64,000 nt of DNA from assembly GCA_963995525.1 (NCBI GenBank), contig OZ023214.1, positions 57,365,823 to 57,429,822 of the forward strand, written 5' to 3'. The position numbers and the translations under genes were made by a program. Positions 25,901-40,900 of the stretch are shown here, piece after piece; the stretch's first letter is position 1, and every line of letters begins with the position of its first letter. This DNA is from Escarpia spicata. Taxonomy: Eukaryota; Annelida; Polychaeta; Sabellida; Siboglinidae. The notes below the pieces were generated by a model that had not been told where the DNA came from, searched no databases, and was given only the letters and a program-made list of their open reading frames with translations.

Positions 25901-28900
25901 GGACAGTTGTGCCTACATTCTAAGGGGTCATCGTGAAACAACCAAATGTCAACCATTAGAAGAGTTGACATAGTTCCATTATACACAAGAAATCTGTTTT
26001 TTATTGAATTATTCTAGTATCATCAGCATATAGTAGAACATACATTTGCAAGAAAATGTCTACATCATCATCACTAAGGTTGTTGTAAATTTCACCAGCT
26101 GCCATGTCAAGTCCCTTATAATTATGACTAACGGTGTTCAAAATCATTCAGGTAAATAGCAAATAACAAAGGAGTCAAGTTTTCTCCTTGTGGTAACTCT
26201 ACATCACATGAGAAGAAGGCTGACACAGCCTCCCAAAATACAAAATGTTTCACAATCTAGTGATGTGGTTTTGAGAAGGGCCCTTGAGACTATCCCCTAA
26301 CAGTAGATTTTGTGTATTGTGCCAGAAACAGAACACTCTTCTAGTTTTTCTTAGGCCACAGAAAAGTAATTCCCGGTTTCTCATCAATGCATGTATTTAA
26401 AAATATGTGCCACAACATTTTATTTTCTATTATAATTATTCCTCTAAATGCAAGACGTGGTGCAATAAGTGAACAGTAAACATTTTACTTCCATCACAAC
26501 CCTTAATGATCGGTAACTATGATTCACCAAAAAAACATTTGATTAATAATTACCTACAGGGTTGTTTATGTCGGGCAGAAACAGTTTCTGCCCAACAGAA
26601 ACGGCAACAATAGGAAATACATGCCATTGATAGGCAAACGTGTTCTTTTTATAGAAAACGTCAGTTTCTTTCTGTACCTGTCTACGTACGATAACCATTT
26701 GTCTGCCCTGCTCACAATAAACATCACATGAATGATAAAAGGAAGATCACTGCCATTTAACTTGTGGATTATTATTATTATAAGCTGTTCTGCTACTGCT
26801 TGGTGGACAGTTAATTAGTGGGTCAAGTTCAAATACATCAGGACGTTTTTCACACCTGCATGGTAGTTTAGGCTCAGTAGTGTGCTGGCAGCCACTAAAC
26901 GTATAGGCTTGTGTGAAAAGGATAGTTGGCAGAAGAACTAACTTCAAAGCACCATTGCATCCATTTAGCCAGGCAGCAATCGCACTGTCCCAATGTCTGC
27001 TGCTATGTTTGTATATATAGGCTTAATGATCCCAATACACCAATCTGTTGGTACAATGTCAGATAATAGAACTAGGTTAAACATCTTAATAATAACTATA
27101 ATTAGTTCTGTGGGGCTGTTTTTAAGTATTCATTTATAACATTATCAATCTGTCCTTTTAGTTTTACACATAAAGACATAATCTGGCATGACTTGATAAG
27201 TCTTTGTAGCAGCACATTTGTACTTCCAGTGTATCATTGCAACATAACATACACACTGTGTGCCACATTTGAATGTCATGCATGTAATATTTCCATGCAA
27301 TCCATTTCCATGTATAATGTAACACTTCAACAGCCGTTTTCTTCATTTTCACTTTTTGACCCTTACCATGTTCAATGCTCCATAACTTCACAAATTTTGG
27401 TAGCAGTCATAATTTTTGAAACCGTGTTAAACACCCTGCCCAACCTTTACAAGAATGTAAAAAAACAATGTTACAATTTTTTCCGACTTATTCATTTGGT
27501 CAGCCGGGGTCACATATCGACGTATTAGTCCAAAGGACTTCAGGGCCTCTTGGCCCATTTTTTATGGAAGGTAGTTATAATCTCAGATGATTTTAAAGCG
27601 ATAGGGAGTTGTGTCCATGTCCATAAATGGGTTATGCGCGCGCATAATTCAAGAGGTCCTAAGTAAGAGTTCCTCCAAGATTTTAGGTGACCCCTACTAC
27701 CACTCGAGATCCTTATCCCGGTCCACAATGCACCTCTACATTACATGCATAGTGGTTTTAATTGTTGAGCCATTAAAGCGATTCTTAGAGAATTTTAATA
27801 TCTTTGTAATGTACGCAATTATTAAATAATCCTGTTAATATGATTATTTCATGTAATTATAAGCCTTTATTTAATTAGAATTAAGTTTTATTAATCAATA
27901 ATGACCCTGACAATATATCAAAAAAATTACTCCACATACGCAGAGTTTCCATTTTGGCCCCGCCTTCACGATCCGTATAAGGCATGCTCATGAATATTCT
28001 GGACTGTCCATCGAGACTTTGATTGGGTATGCCGAGTTAATAGATGTAAGAAACACGAAAGAATATGTGTGTGTTTGGATTAGCCACCGCCACGCAAATG
28101 AGTAGTGACCTATAGAATTTTCAAAATTATTGTAAAAGTAATTTTTTGATACCTTTTTATTCACTACTCCCTGTATAGTTCACATAACACAAACTTGTTT
28201 AAACAAATTTTGAAGAATATGTTGTAGAACACATTCCAAACATGATGAGCATAAGAAAGCATAAATTTGATAAATGACGGGAAGTTGTGCATTTGGATCC
28301 ACAAATCGATTGATTGCACAAATCCATTTGAAACATGTAGTGATGTACGTATTCCCAGAAGAAGCCACACGGAACTAATGTGGCAGAACAAAGTCAGACA
28401 TCTTCTTCAATACTGTGTCAGTTAACACATTGTCGAATTAATAGCAGTGCTATGTATTTTGATATTAGATGCACACATCCATTTAAAACACGAAGTGATG
28501 TACAACTTCCCAGTAGATGTCGCACAGAACACAATGGGGCAGAGCACAGTCAGGCACCGTCTTATGTCAGGTGACCCATTATCTAATTAATTGATCTGAT
28601 CTGTTAGATATAAAAAATATATTCATGGATAAAATTTATGTATGCTAGAGTGCAAAGTTTGTTTACCGCAAAATTGTCAACAACATGAATTAGTCTTAAG
28701 ACCTGACAATATGCACAACACATCACCTTTGTGAGGGGTATATTATTTCCAGAAATTCATAACACACCAGTATATCCTATGGTGGGAAAGTGCCACCTGG
28801 TGTTTACACATTACCATAAACCAACACTACAAGTTAGTTAAGGTGGACATCAGTTGGAGACAATGATGGTCAGAGGTCCCACTAATATCTAGCGTTCATG

Positions 28901-31900
28901 TTATCCATCATTTTCATCAACAATAATACAGATAATAGTTGCTTCAATGCAATACTGCACTGCACTAATATTGCAAAAGATTGTTCCATGATTTCTTCTT
29001 AATTTTTCAAGATAGTGGAACTTCTCCATCCTCAACATCGAGGCAACCACTTAGTCTCCTTTCAGCCATCTGTATAGAAATTAATGATATTTGGTTTTCA
29101 TGTGCTCAGTAATAACATAGGCACACATGCTGACACGTTACAGGGCATCCCTGGTAACAGCAGTAATAACATAGGCACACATGCTGACACGTTACAGGGC
29201 ATCCCTGGTAACAGCAGTAATAACATAGGCACACATGCTGACACGTTACAGGGCATCCCTGGTAACAGCAGTAATAACATAGGCACACATGCTGACACAT
29301 TACAGGGCATCCCTGGTAACAGCAGTAATAACATAGGCACACATGCTGACACATTACAGGGCATCCCTGGTAACAGTAGTAATAACATAGGCACACATGC
29401 TGACACATTACAGGGCATCCATGGTAACAGCAGTAATAACATAGGCACACATGCTGACACATTACAGGGCATCCTTGGTAACAGCAGTAATAACATAGGC
29501 ACACATGCTGACACATTACAGGGCATCCCTGGTAACAGTAGTAATAACATAGGCACACATGCTGACACATTACAGGGCATCCCTGGTAACAGCAGTAATA
29601 ACATAGGCACACATGCTGACACATTACAGGGCATCCCTGGTAACAGCAGTAATAACATAGGCACACATGCTGACACATTACAGGGCATCCCTGGTAACAG
29701 TAGTAATAACATAGGCACACATGCTGACACATTACAGGGCATCCCTGGTAACAGCAGTAATAACATAGGCACACATGCTGACACATTACAGGGCATCCCT
29801 GGCAACAGTAGTAATAACATAGGCACACATGCTGACACATTACAGGGCATCCCTGGTAACAGTAGTAATAACATAGGCACACATGCTGACACATTACAGG
29901 GCATCCCTGGTAACAGTAGTAATAACATAGGCACACATGCTGACACATTACAGGGCATCCCTGGTAACAGTAGTAATAACATAGGCACACATGCTGACAC
30001 ATTACAGGGCATCCCTGGTAACAGCAGTAATAACATAGGCACACATGCTGACACATTACAGGGCATCCCTGGTAACAGCAGTAATAACATAGGCACACAT
30101 GCTGACACATTACAGGGCATCCCTGGTAACAGTAGTAATAACATAGGCACACATGCTGACACATTACAGGGCATCCCTGGTAACAGCAGTAATAACATAG
30201 GCACACATGCTGACACATTACAGGGCATCCCTGGTAACAGTAGTAATAACATAGGCACACATGCTGACACATTACAGGGCATCCCTGGTAACAGTAGTAA
30301 TAACATAGGCACACATGCTGACACATTACAGGGCATCCCTGGTAACAGCAGTAACTTGTCCACCAGTTTCTAACGACTTTTGGTAATAGTTGCCATTGAC
30401 AAACACACTATCTGCAGATGATTCTAATTTAGGAATAATTTTCTGTGGTAAGTAACTTGCAACATAAAAGATGTTAGCAAGAACGGCATATCCCTCAATG
30501 GAATTTACATAAGCACACTACCCGCCGACATAGTACTCGATTCTACCCGTTTATCAACATGGACAGGATAAGTCATTGTTATGTAACAAAATCTAATTTT
30601 AAGTACTAAAATATGTTTTGGTAAATAACATCCTTACCTGTCCATGTGCATCAAAGCTCCCTCCCTCCTTCCCCACTTACAGGTGCTTTGTGCATTAGAT
30701 TGCGCAAATAATTTAAAGCACTGCGCATGTCATATATCGGTGCATTGTGGACTGGATAGGGGTCGCTAGTGGTAGTGGGGGGTCATCTCAAATCTGGGAG
30801 GAACTCTTATTTAGGATGCTAAATAACTATATTGCGGACCTCTCGAATAATAATGTGAGCGCATAACCCACTTATAGACATGGACAGGTAAGTATGTTAT
30901 TTACATATTTTAATACTTAAAATTAGAATTTGTCAGTGTTGAGTATTTATAGGCAAGAACATGTTTTGGTTAGCGCAGTCAAAACATTTTTAAATCTGTT
31001 TTACCAGTACAAACAGGCAGTAATACAATAAACATGGAAAAAGTGGTTGCGATACTGACTAAGATGTTATCATGTAATTTAGAAAAGAGTCGATGGATGA
31101 AGAGAATCCCCCACTATATATCTTTCGACTGACTAAGTCTGTGAGTGACTAGTCTCTACATCAACTTGCCTGCAATGGCAGTGGGTGTGCAGATAACATG
31201 TGTGAGTAATATTTAGTAATCTTATGTTTGGAAATTCTCCAGTTGCATTCCACCGACTGTGTGACTGAGACCAACTTGTGTCCCACTGACTGGCTCAAGA
31301 CAGTGGCTGGTTGTGGTTGCAGGGAACCTGAGCATAGACGAAGGCTGCAGACGTCTTGTCCCCGCAGACATCTGGCATCGACTCAAGAGCTACTTCCCTG
31401 ATGCGGCAGAGTTCACTGGTCTCGCAGCACTCTGTCATGAATGTTTTGTAATGACTCAGATTTTTATCTACAACTTCTATCCCACAAGCAAAACTGGTCG
31501 ATATCGTAACAATGTTCCATATATATTCAATGGATATTTAATGTAAAAATATGGGTGTGATCTTTTCTATGTATTCATTCTGAATTTGTTCTTCATTCAA
31601 CTTCACAATTGACCCTATGTCTGTGTGCCATGTTATAATTAATATACATTTTGGCTGGTCCCATTAATTAATCTGTTATTGTAATTGAAGACTTGATGAT
31701 GTAATTGTAATTGATTAAAAAAATTAGAAGTCATGTCTAATGGTATAAAGTGAAAAGTGATTGTAATAGATTTTGTGTAATTGGCCCAGCCCTGGATGCA
31801 GTAACAGTGTGGGTTTGAACCCTGAATCTAATGTTGGTCTTGTTTGTTTGTAGGAGGAGACAGTTAGAAAGCAAGAGATAAGAGACATGTACAAGAAGCT

Positions 31901-34900
31901 ACGGACGGAACAGAAGACACAGCTGTCAGACCTCTATCTCAACAAACATCGGCCGACCTGGCACTCCGACGTCCAAAAACTCTATGTCATATCACGCGAC
32001 TTCCTCGACAGATGGCGCCATTTCATCAAGTAGTCATATTAATTATTTGTAGTTTTTTTCTGCATCTGCAACGTTGACCACTAATCAAAAATACCTTGTA
32101 ATTATCTTCATGTCTATAGCACTCAGAGACAGCAAAATGGGTGAACCTGAGTAGTCACGTGGACAGTCTATAGCACTCAGAGACAGCCTAATGGGTGGAC
32201 CAGAGCAGTCATGTGGACAGTCTATAGCACTCAGAGACAGCCTAATGGGTGGACCAGAGCAGTCACATGGACAGTCTATAGCACTCAGAGACAGACAGCC
32301 TAATGGGTGGACCAGAGCAGTCACATGGACAGTCTATAGCACTCAGAGACAGACAGCCTAATGGGTGGACCAGAGTAGTCACATGGACAGTCTATAGAAC
32401 TCAGAGACAGACAGCCTAATTGGTGGACCAGAGTAGTCATATGGACAGTCTATAGAACTCAGAGACAGACAGCCTGATGGGTGGATCAGAGTAGTCACAT
32501 GGACAGTCTATAGCACTCAGAGACAGACAGCCTAATGGGTGGACCAGAGTAGTCACATGGACAGTCTATAGCACTCAGAGACAGCCTAATGGGTGGACCA
32601 GAGTAGTCACATGGACAGTCTATAGCACTCAGAGACAGACTAATGGGTGGACCAGAGCAGTCACATGGACAGTCTATAGCACTCAGAGACAGCCTAATGG
32701 GTGGACCAGAGCAGTCACACGGACAGTCTATAGCACTCAGAGACAGCCTAATGGGTGGACCAGAGCAGTCACACGGACAGTCTATAGCACTCAGAGACAG
32801 CCTAATGGGTGGACCAGAGCAGTCACATGGACAGTCTATAGCACTCAGAGACAGCCTAATAGGTGGACCAGAGCAGTCACACGGACAGTCTATAGCACTC
32901 AGAGACAGCCTAATGGGTGGACCAGAGCAGTCACATGGACAGTCTATAGCACTTAGAGACAGCCTAATAGGTGGACCAGAGCAGTCACACGGACAGTCTA
33001 TAGCACTCAGAGACAGCCTAATGGGTGGACCAGAGCAGTCACATGGACAGTCTATAGCACTCAGAGACAGCCTAATGGGTGGACCAGAGCAGTCACATGG
33101 ACAGTCTATAGCACTCAGAGACAGCCTAATGGGTGGACCAGAGCAGTCACATGGGCAGTCTATAGCACTCAGAGACAGCCTAATGGGTGGACCAGAGCAG
33201 TCACATGGAGAGTCTATAGCACTCAGAGACAGCCTAATGGGTGGACCAGAGCAGTCACACGGACAGTCTATAGCACTCAGAGACAGCGTAATGGGTGGAC
33301 CAGAGTAGTCACATGGGCAGTCTATAGCACTCAGAGACAGACAGCCTAATGGGTGGACCAGAGCAGTCACACGCACTGTCTATAGCACTCAGAGACAGCA
33401 TAATGGGTGGACCTGAGTAGTCACATGGGCAGTCTATAGCACTCAGAGACAGACAGCCTAATTGGTGGACCAGAGTAGTCACATGGACAGTCTATAGCAC
33501 TCAGAGACAGACTAATAGGTGGACCAGAGTAGTCATGTGGACAGCCTAATAGGTGGACCAGAGCAGTCACGTGGACAGTCTATAGCACTCAGAGACAGCC
33601 TAATGGGTGGACCAGAGACAGCCTAATGGGTGGACCAGAGCAGTCACATGGACAGTCTATAGCACTCAGAGACAGCCTAATAGGTGGACCAGAGCAGTCA
33701 CGTGGACAGTCTATAGCACTCAGAGACAGCCTAATGGGTGGACCAGAGCAGTCACATGGACAGTCTATACCACTCAGAGACAGCCTAATAGGTGGACCAG
33801 AGACAGCCTAATGGGTGGACCAGAGCAGTTACGTGGACAGTCTATAGCACTCGGAGACAGCCTAATGGGTGGACCAGAGCAGTCACGTGGACAGTCTATA
33901 GCACTCAGAGACAGCCTAATAGGTGGACCAAAGCAGTCACATGGACAGTCTATACCACTCAGAGACAGCCTAATGGGTGGACCAGAGCAGTCACACGAAC
34001 AGTCTATAGCACTCAGAGACAGACTAATAGGTGGACCAGAGTAGTCACATGAACAGTCTATACCACATAGAGACAGCCTAATAGGTGGACCAGAGCAGTC
34101 ACATCAACAGTCTATACCACTCAAAGACAGCCCAATGGGTGGACCAGAGTAGTCACATGGACAGTCTATACCACTCAGAGACAGCGTAATAGGTGGACCA
34201 GAGCAGTCACATGAACAGTCTATACCACTCAAAGACAGCCCAATGGGTGGACCAGAGCAGTCACACGGTCAGTCTGTAGTGCTCAGAGACAGCCTAATAG
34301 GTGGACCAGAGCAGTCACGTGGACAGTCTATAGCACTCGGAGACAGCCTAATGGGTGGACCAGAGCAGTCACATGGACAGTCTATAGCACTCAGAGACAG
34401 CCTAATAGGTGGACAAGAGCAGTCACATGAACAGTCTATAGCACTCAGAGACAGCCTAATAGGTGGACCAGAGCAGTCACACGGACAGTCTATGGCACTC
34501 AGAGACAGACTAATAGGTGGACCAGAGCAGTCACATGGACAGTCTATAGCACTCAGAGACAGACTAATAGGTGGACCAGAGTAGTCACATGAACAGTCTA
34601 TACCACTCAGAGACAGACTAATAGGTGGACCAGAGTAGTCACATGAACAGTCTATAGCACTCAGAGACAGCCTAATAGGTGGACCAAAGCAGTCACACGA
34701 ACAGTCTATTGCACTCAGAGACAGACTAATAGGTGGACCAGAGTAGTCACATGAACAGTCTATACCACTCAGAGACAGCCTAATAGGTGGACCAGAGCAG
34801 TCACATGAAGAGTCTATAGCACTCAGAGACAGACTAATAGGTGGACCAGAGTAGTCACATGAACAGTCTATACCACTTAGAGACAGCCTAATAGGTGGAC

Positions 34901-37900
34901 CAGAGCAGTCACATGACCAGTCTATACCACTCAAAGACAGCCCAATGGGTGGACCAGAGTAGTCACATGGACAGTCTATACCACTCGGAGACAGCTTAAT
35001 AGGTGGACCAGAGCAGTCACATGAACAGTCTATACCACTCGGAGACAAACAGCCTAATGGGTGGACCAGAGCAGTCACATGGACAGTCTATAGCACTCAG
35101 AGACAGCCTAATAGGTGGACCAGAGCAGTCACACGGACAGTCTGTAGTACTCAGAGACAGCATAATAGGTGGACCAGAGCAGTCACACGAACAGTCTATA
35201 GCACTCAGAGACAGACTAATAGGTGGACCAGAGCAGTCACATGGACAGTCTATAGCACTCAGAGACAGACTAATAGGTGGACCAGAGTAGTCAAATGAAC
35301 AGTCTATACCACTCAGAGACTGCCTAATAGGTGGACCAGAGCAGTCACATGAACAGTCTATAGCACTCGGAGACAGACTAATAGGTGGACCAGAGTAGTC
35401 GCATGAACAGTCTATACCACTCAGAGACAGCCTAATATGTGGACCAGAGCAGTCACATGAACAGTCTATAGCACTCAGAGACAGACTAATAGGTGGACCA
35501 GAGCAGTCACATGGACAGTCTATAGCACTCAGAGACAGACTAATAGGTGGACCAGAGTAGTCACATGAACAGTCTATACCACTCAGAGACAGACTAATAG
35601 GTGGACCAGAGTAGTCACGTGAACAGTCTATAGCACTCAGAGACAGCCTAATAGGTGGACCAGAGCAGTCACACGAACAGTCTATAGCACTCAGAGACAG
35701 ACTAATAGGTGGACCAGAGCAGTCACATGGACAGTCTATAGCACTCAGAGACAGACTAATAGGTGGACCAGAGTAGTCACATGAACAGTCTATAGCACTC
35801 AGAGACAGCAAAATGGGTGAACCTGAGTAGTCACGTGGACAGTCTATAGCACTCAGAGACAGCCTAATGGGTGGACCAGAGCAGTCATGTGGACAGTCTA
35901 TAGCACTCAGAGACAGCCTAATGGGTGGACCAGAGCAGTCACATGGACAGTCTATAGCACTCAGAGACAGACAGCCTAATGGGTGGACCAGAGCAGTCAC
36001 ATGGACAGTCTATAGCACTCAGAGACAGACAGCCTAATGGGTGGACCAGAGTAGTCACATGGACAGTCTATAGAACTCAGAGACAGACAGCCTAATTGGT
36101 GGACCAGAGTAGTCATATGGACAGTCTATAGAACTCAGAGACAGACAGCCTGATGGGTGGATCAGAGTAGTCACATGGACAGTCTATAGCACTCAGAGAC
36201 AGACAGCCTAATGGGTGGACCAGAGTAGTCACATGGACAGTCTATAGCACTCAGAGACAGCCTAATGGGTGGACCAGAGTAGTCACATGGACAGTCTATA
36301 GCACTCAGAGACAGACTAATGGGTGGACCAGAGCAGTCACATGGACAGTCTATAGCACTCAGAGACAGCCTAATGGGTGGACCAGAGCAGTCACATGGAC
36401 AGTCTATAGCACTCAGAGACAGCCTAATGGGTGGACCAGAGCAGTCACACGGACAGTCTATAGCACTCAGAGACAGCCTAATGGGTGGACCAGAGCAGTC
36501 ACATGGACAGTCTATAGCACTCAGAGACAGCCTAATAGGTGGACCAGAGCAGTCACACGGACAGTCTATAGCACTCAGAGACAGCCTAATGGGTGGACCA
36601 GAGCAGTCACATGGACAGTCTATAGCACTTAGAGACAGCCTAATAGGTGGACCAGAGCAGTCACACGGACAGTCTATAGCACTCAGAGACAGCCTAATGG
36701 GTGGACCAGAGCAGTCACATGGACAGTCTATAGCACTCAGAGACAGCCTAATGGGTGGACCAGAGCAGTCACATGGACAGTCTATAGCACTCAGAGACAG
36801 CCTAATGGGTGGACCAGAGCAGTCACATGGGCAGTCTATAGCACTCAGAGACAGCCTAATGGGTGGACCAGAGCAGTCACATGGAGAGTCTATAGCACTC
36901 AGAGACAGCCTAATGGGTGGACCAGAGCAGTCACACGGACAGTCTATAGCACTCAGAGACAGCGTAATGGGTGGACCAGAGTAGTCACATGGGCAGTCTA
37001 TAGCACTCAGAGACAGACAGCCTAATGGGTGGACCAGAGCAGTCACACGCACTGTCTATAGCACTCAGAGACAGCATAATGGGTGGACCTGAGTAGTCAC
37101 ATGGGCAGTCTATAGCACTCAGAGACAGACAGCCTAATTGGTGGACCAGAGTAGTCACATGGACAGTCTATAGCACTCAGAGACAGACTAATAGGTGGAC
37201 CAGAGTAGTCATGTGGACCAGAGCAGTCACGTGGACAGTCTATAGCACTCAGAGACAGCCTAATGGGTGGACCAGAGACAGCCTAATGGGTGGACCAGAG
37301 CAGTCACATGGACAGTCTATAGCACTCAGAGACAGCCTAATAGGTGGACCAGAGCAGTCACGTGGACAGTCTATAGCACTCAGAGACAGCCTAATGGGTG
37401 GACCAGAGCAGTCACATGGACAGTCTATACCACTCAGAGACAGCCTAATAGGTGGACCAGAGACAGCCTAATGGGTGGACCAGAGCAGTTACGTGGACAG
37501 TCTATAGCACTCGGAGACAGCCTAATGGGTGGACCAGAGCAGTCACGTGGACAGTCTATAGCACTCAGAGACAGCCTAATAGGTGGACCAAAGCAGTCAC
37601 ATGGACAGTCTATACCACTCAGAGACAGCCTAATGGGTGGACCAGAGCAGTCACACGAACAGTCTATAGCACTCAGAGACAGACTAATAGGTGGACCAGA
37701 GTAGTCACATGAACAGTCTATACCACATAGAGACAGCCTAATAGGTGGACCAGAGCAGTCACATCAACAGTCTATACCACTCAAAGACAGCCCAATGGGT
37801 GGACCAGAGTAGTCACATGGACAGTCTATACCACTCAGAGACAGCGTAATAGGTGGACCAGAGCAGTCACATGAACAGTCTATACCACTCAAAGACAGCC

Positions 37901-40900
37901 CAATGGGTGGACCAGAGTAGTCACATGGACAGTCTATACCACTCAGAGACAGCGTAATAGGTGGACCAGAGCAGTCACATGAACAGTCTATACCACTCAA
38001 AGACAGCCCAATGGGTGGACCAGAGCAGTCACACGGTCAGTCTGTAGTGCTCAGAGACAGCCTAATAGGTGGACCAGAGCAGTCACGTGGACAGTCTATA
38101 GCACTCGGAGACAGCCTAATGGGTGGACCAGAGCAGTCACATGGACAGTCTATAGCACTCAGAGACAGCCTAATAGGTGGACCAGAGCAGTCACATGAAC
38201 AGTCTATAGCACTCAGAGACAGCCTAATAGGTGGACCAGAGCAGTCACACGGACAGTCTATGGCACTCAGAGACAGACTAATAGGTGGACCAGAGCAGTC
38301 ACATGGACAGTCTATAGCACTCAGAGACAGACTAATAGGTGGACCAGAGTAGTCACATGAACAGTCTATACCACTCAGAGACAGACTAATAGGTGGACCA
38401 GAGTAGTCACATGAACAGTCTATAGCACTCAGAGACAGCCTAATAGGTGGACCAAAGCAGTCACACGAACAGTCTATTGCACTCAGAGACAGACTAATAG
38501 GTGGACCAGAGTAGTCACATGAACAGTCTATACCACTCAGAGACAGCCTAATAGGTGGACCAGAGCAGTCACATGAAGAGTCTATAGCACTCAGAGACAG
38601 ACTAATAGGTGGACCAGAGTAGTCACATGAACAGTCTATACCACTTAGAGACAGCCTAATAGGTGGACCAGAGCAGTCACATGACCAGTCTATACCACTC
38701 AAAGACAGCCCAATGGGTGGACCAGAGTAGTCACATGGACAGTCTATACCACTCGGAGACAGCTTAATAGGTGGACCAGAGCAGTCACATGGGCAGTCTA
38801 TAGCACTCAGAGACAGCCTTATGGGTGGACCAGAGCAGTCACATGGAGAGTCTATAGCACTCAGAGACAGCCTAATGGGTGGACCAGAGCAGTCACACGG
38901 ACAGTCTATAGCACTCAGAGACAGCGTAATGGGTGGACCAGAGTAGTCACATGGGCAGTCTATAGCACTCAGAGACAGACAGCCTAATGGGTGGACCAGA
39001 GCAGTCACACGCACTGTCTATAGCACTCAGAGACAGCATAATGGGTGGACCTGAGTAGTCACATGGGCAGTCTATAGCACTCAGAGACAGACAGCCTAAT
39101 TGGTGGACCAGAGTAGTCACATGGACAGTCTATAGCACTCAGAGACAGACTAATAGGTGGACCAGAGTAGTCATGTGGACAGCCTAATAGGTGGACCAGA
39201 GCAGTCACGTGGACAGTCTATAGCACTCAGAGACAGCCTAATGGGTGGACCAGAGACAGCCTAATGGGTGGACCAGAGCAGTCACATGGACAGTCTATAG
39301 CACTCAGAGACAGCCTAATAGGTGGACCAGAGCAGTCACACGGACAGTCTGTAGTACTCAGAGACAGCATAATAGGTGGACCAGAGCAGTCACACGAACA
39401 GTCTATAGCACTCAGAGACAGACTAATAGGTGGACCAGAGCAGTCACATGGACAGTCTATAGCACTCAGAGACAGACTAATAGGTGGACCAGAGTAGTCA
39501 AATGAACAGTCTATACCACTCAGAGACTGCCTAATAGGTGGACCAGAGCAGTCACATGAACAGTCTATAGCACTCGGAGACAGACTAATAGGTGGACCAG
39601 AGTAGTCGCATGAACAGTCTATACCACTCAGAGACAGCCTAATATGTGGACCAGAGCAGTCACATGAACAGTCTATAGCACTCAGAGACAGACTAATAGG
39701 TGGACCAGAGCAGTCACATGGACAGTCTATAGCACTCAGAGACAGACTAATAGGTGGACCAGAGTAGTCACATGAACAGTCTATACCACTCAGAGACAGA
39801 CTAATAGGTGGACCAGAGTAGTCACATGAACAGTCTATAGCACTCAGAGACAGCCTAATAGGTGGACCAAAGCAGTCACACGAACAGTCTATTGCACTCA
39901 GAGACAGACTAATAGGTGGACCAGAGTAGTCACATGAACAGTCTATACCACTCAGAGACAGCCTAATAGGTGGACCAGAGCAGTCACATGAAGAGTCTAT
40001 AGCACTCAGAGACAGACTAATAGGTGGACCAGAGTAGTCACATGAACAGTCTATACCACTTAGAGACAGCCTAATAGGTGGACCAGAGCAGTCACATGGA
40101 CAGTCTATAGCACTCAGAGACAGCCTAATGGGTGGACCAGAGCAGTCACATGGGCAGTCTATAGCACTCAGAGACAGCCTAATGGGTGGACCAGAGCAGT
40201 CACATGGAGAGTCTATAGCACTCAGAGACAGCCTAATGGGTGGACCAGAGCAGTCACACGGACAGTCTATAGCACTCAGAGACAGCGTAATGGGTGGACC
40301 AGAGTAGTCACATGGGCAGTCTATAGCACTCAGAGACAGACAGCCTAATGGGTGGACCAGAGCAGTCACACGCACTGTCTATAGCACTCAGAGACAGCAT
40401 AATGGGTGGACCTGAGTAGTCACATGGGCAGTCTATAGCACTCAGAGACAGACAGCCTAATTGGTGGACCAGAGTAGTCACATGGACAGTCTATAGCACT
40501 CAGAGACAGACTAATAGGTGGACCAGAGTAGTCATGTGGACAGCCTAATAGGTGGACCAGAGCAGTCACGTGGACAGTCTATAGCACTCAGAGACAGCCT
40601 AATGGGTGGACCAGAGACAGCCTAATGGGTGGACCAGAGCAGTCACATGGACAGTCTATAGCACTCAGAGACAGCCTAATAGGTGGACCAGAGCAGTCAC
40701 GTGGACAGTCTATAGCACTCAGAGACAGCCTAATGGGTGGACCAGAGCAGTCACATGGACAGTCTATACCACTCAGAGACAGCCTAATAGGTGGACCAGA
40801 GACAGCCTAATGGGTGGACCAGAGCAGTTACGTGGACAGTCTATAGCACTCGGAGACAGCCTAATGGGTGGACCAGAGCAGTCACGTGGACAGTCTATAG

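Noticed and set aside
29084..30373. A 429-codon repeat protein gene
   Set aside because: Three overlapping frames are equally open because the unit is 54 bp; it sits inside a USP48 intron with no supporting signals.
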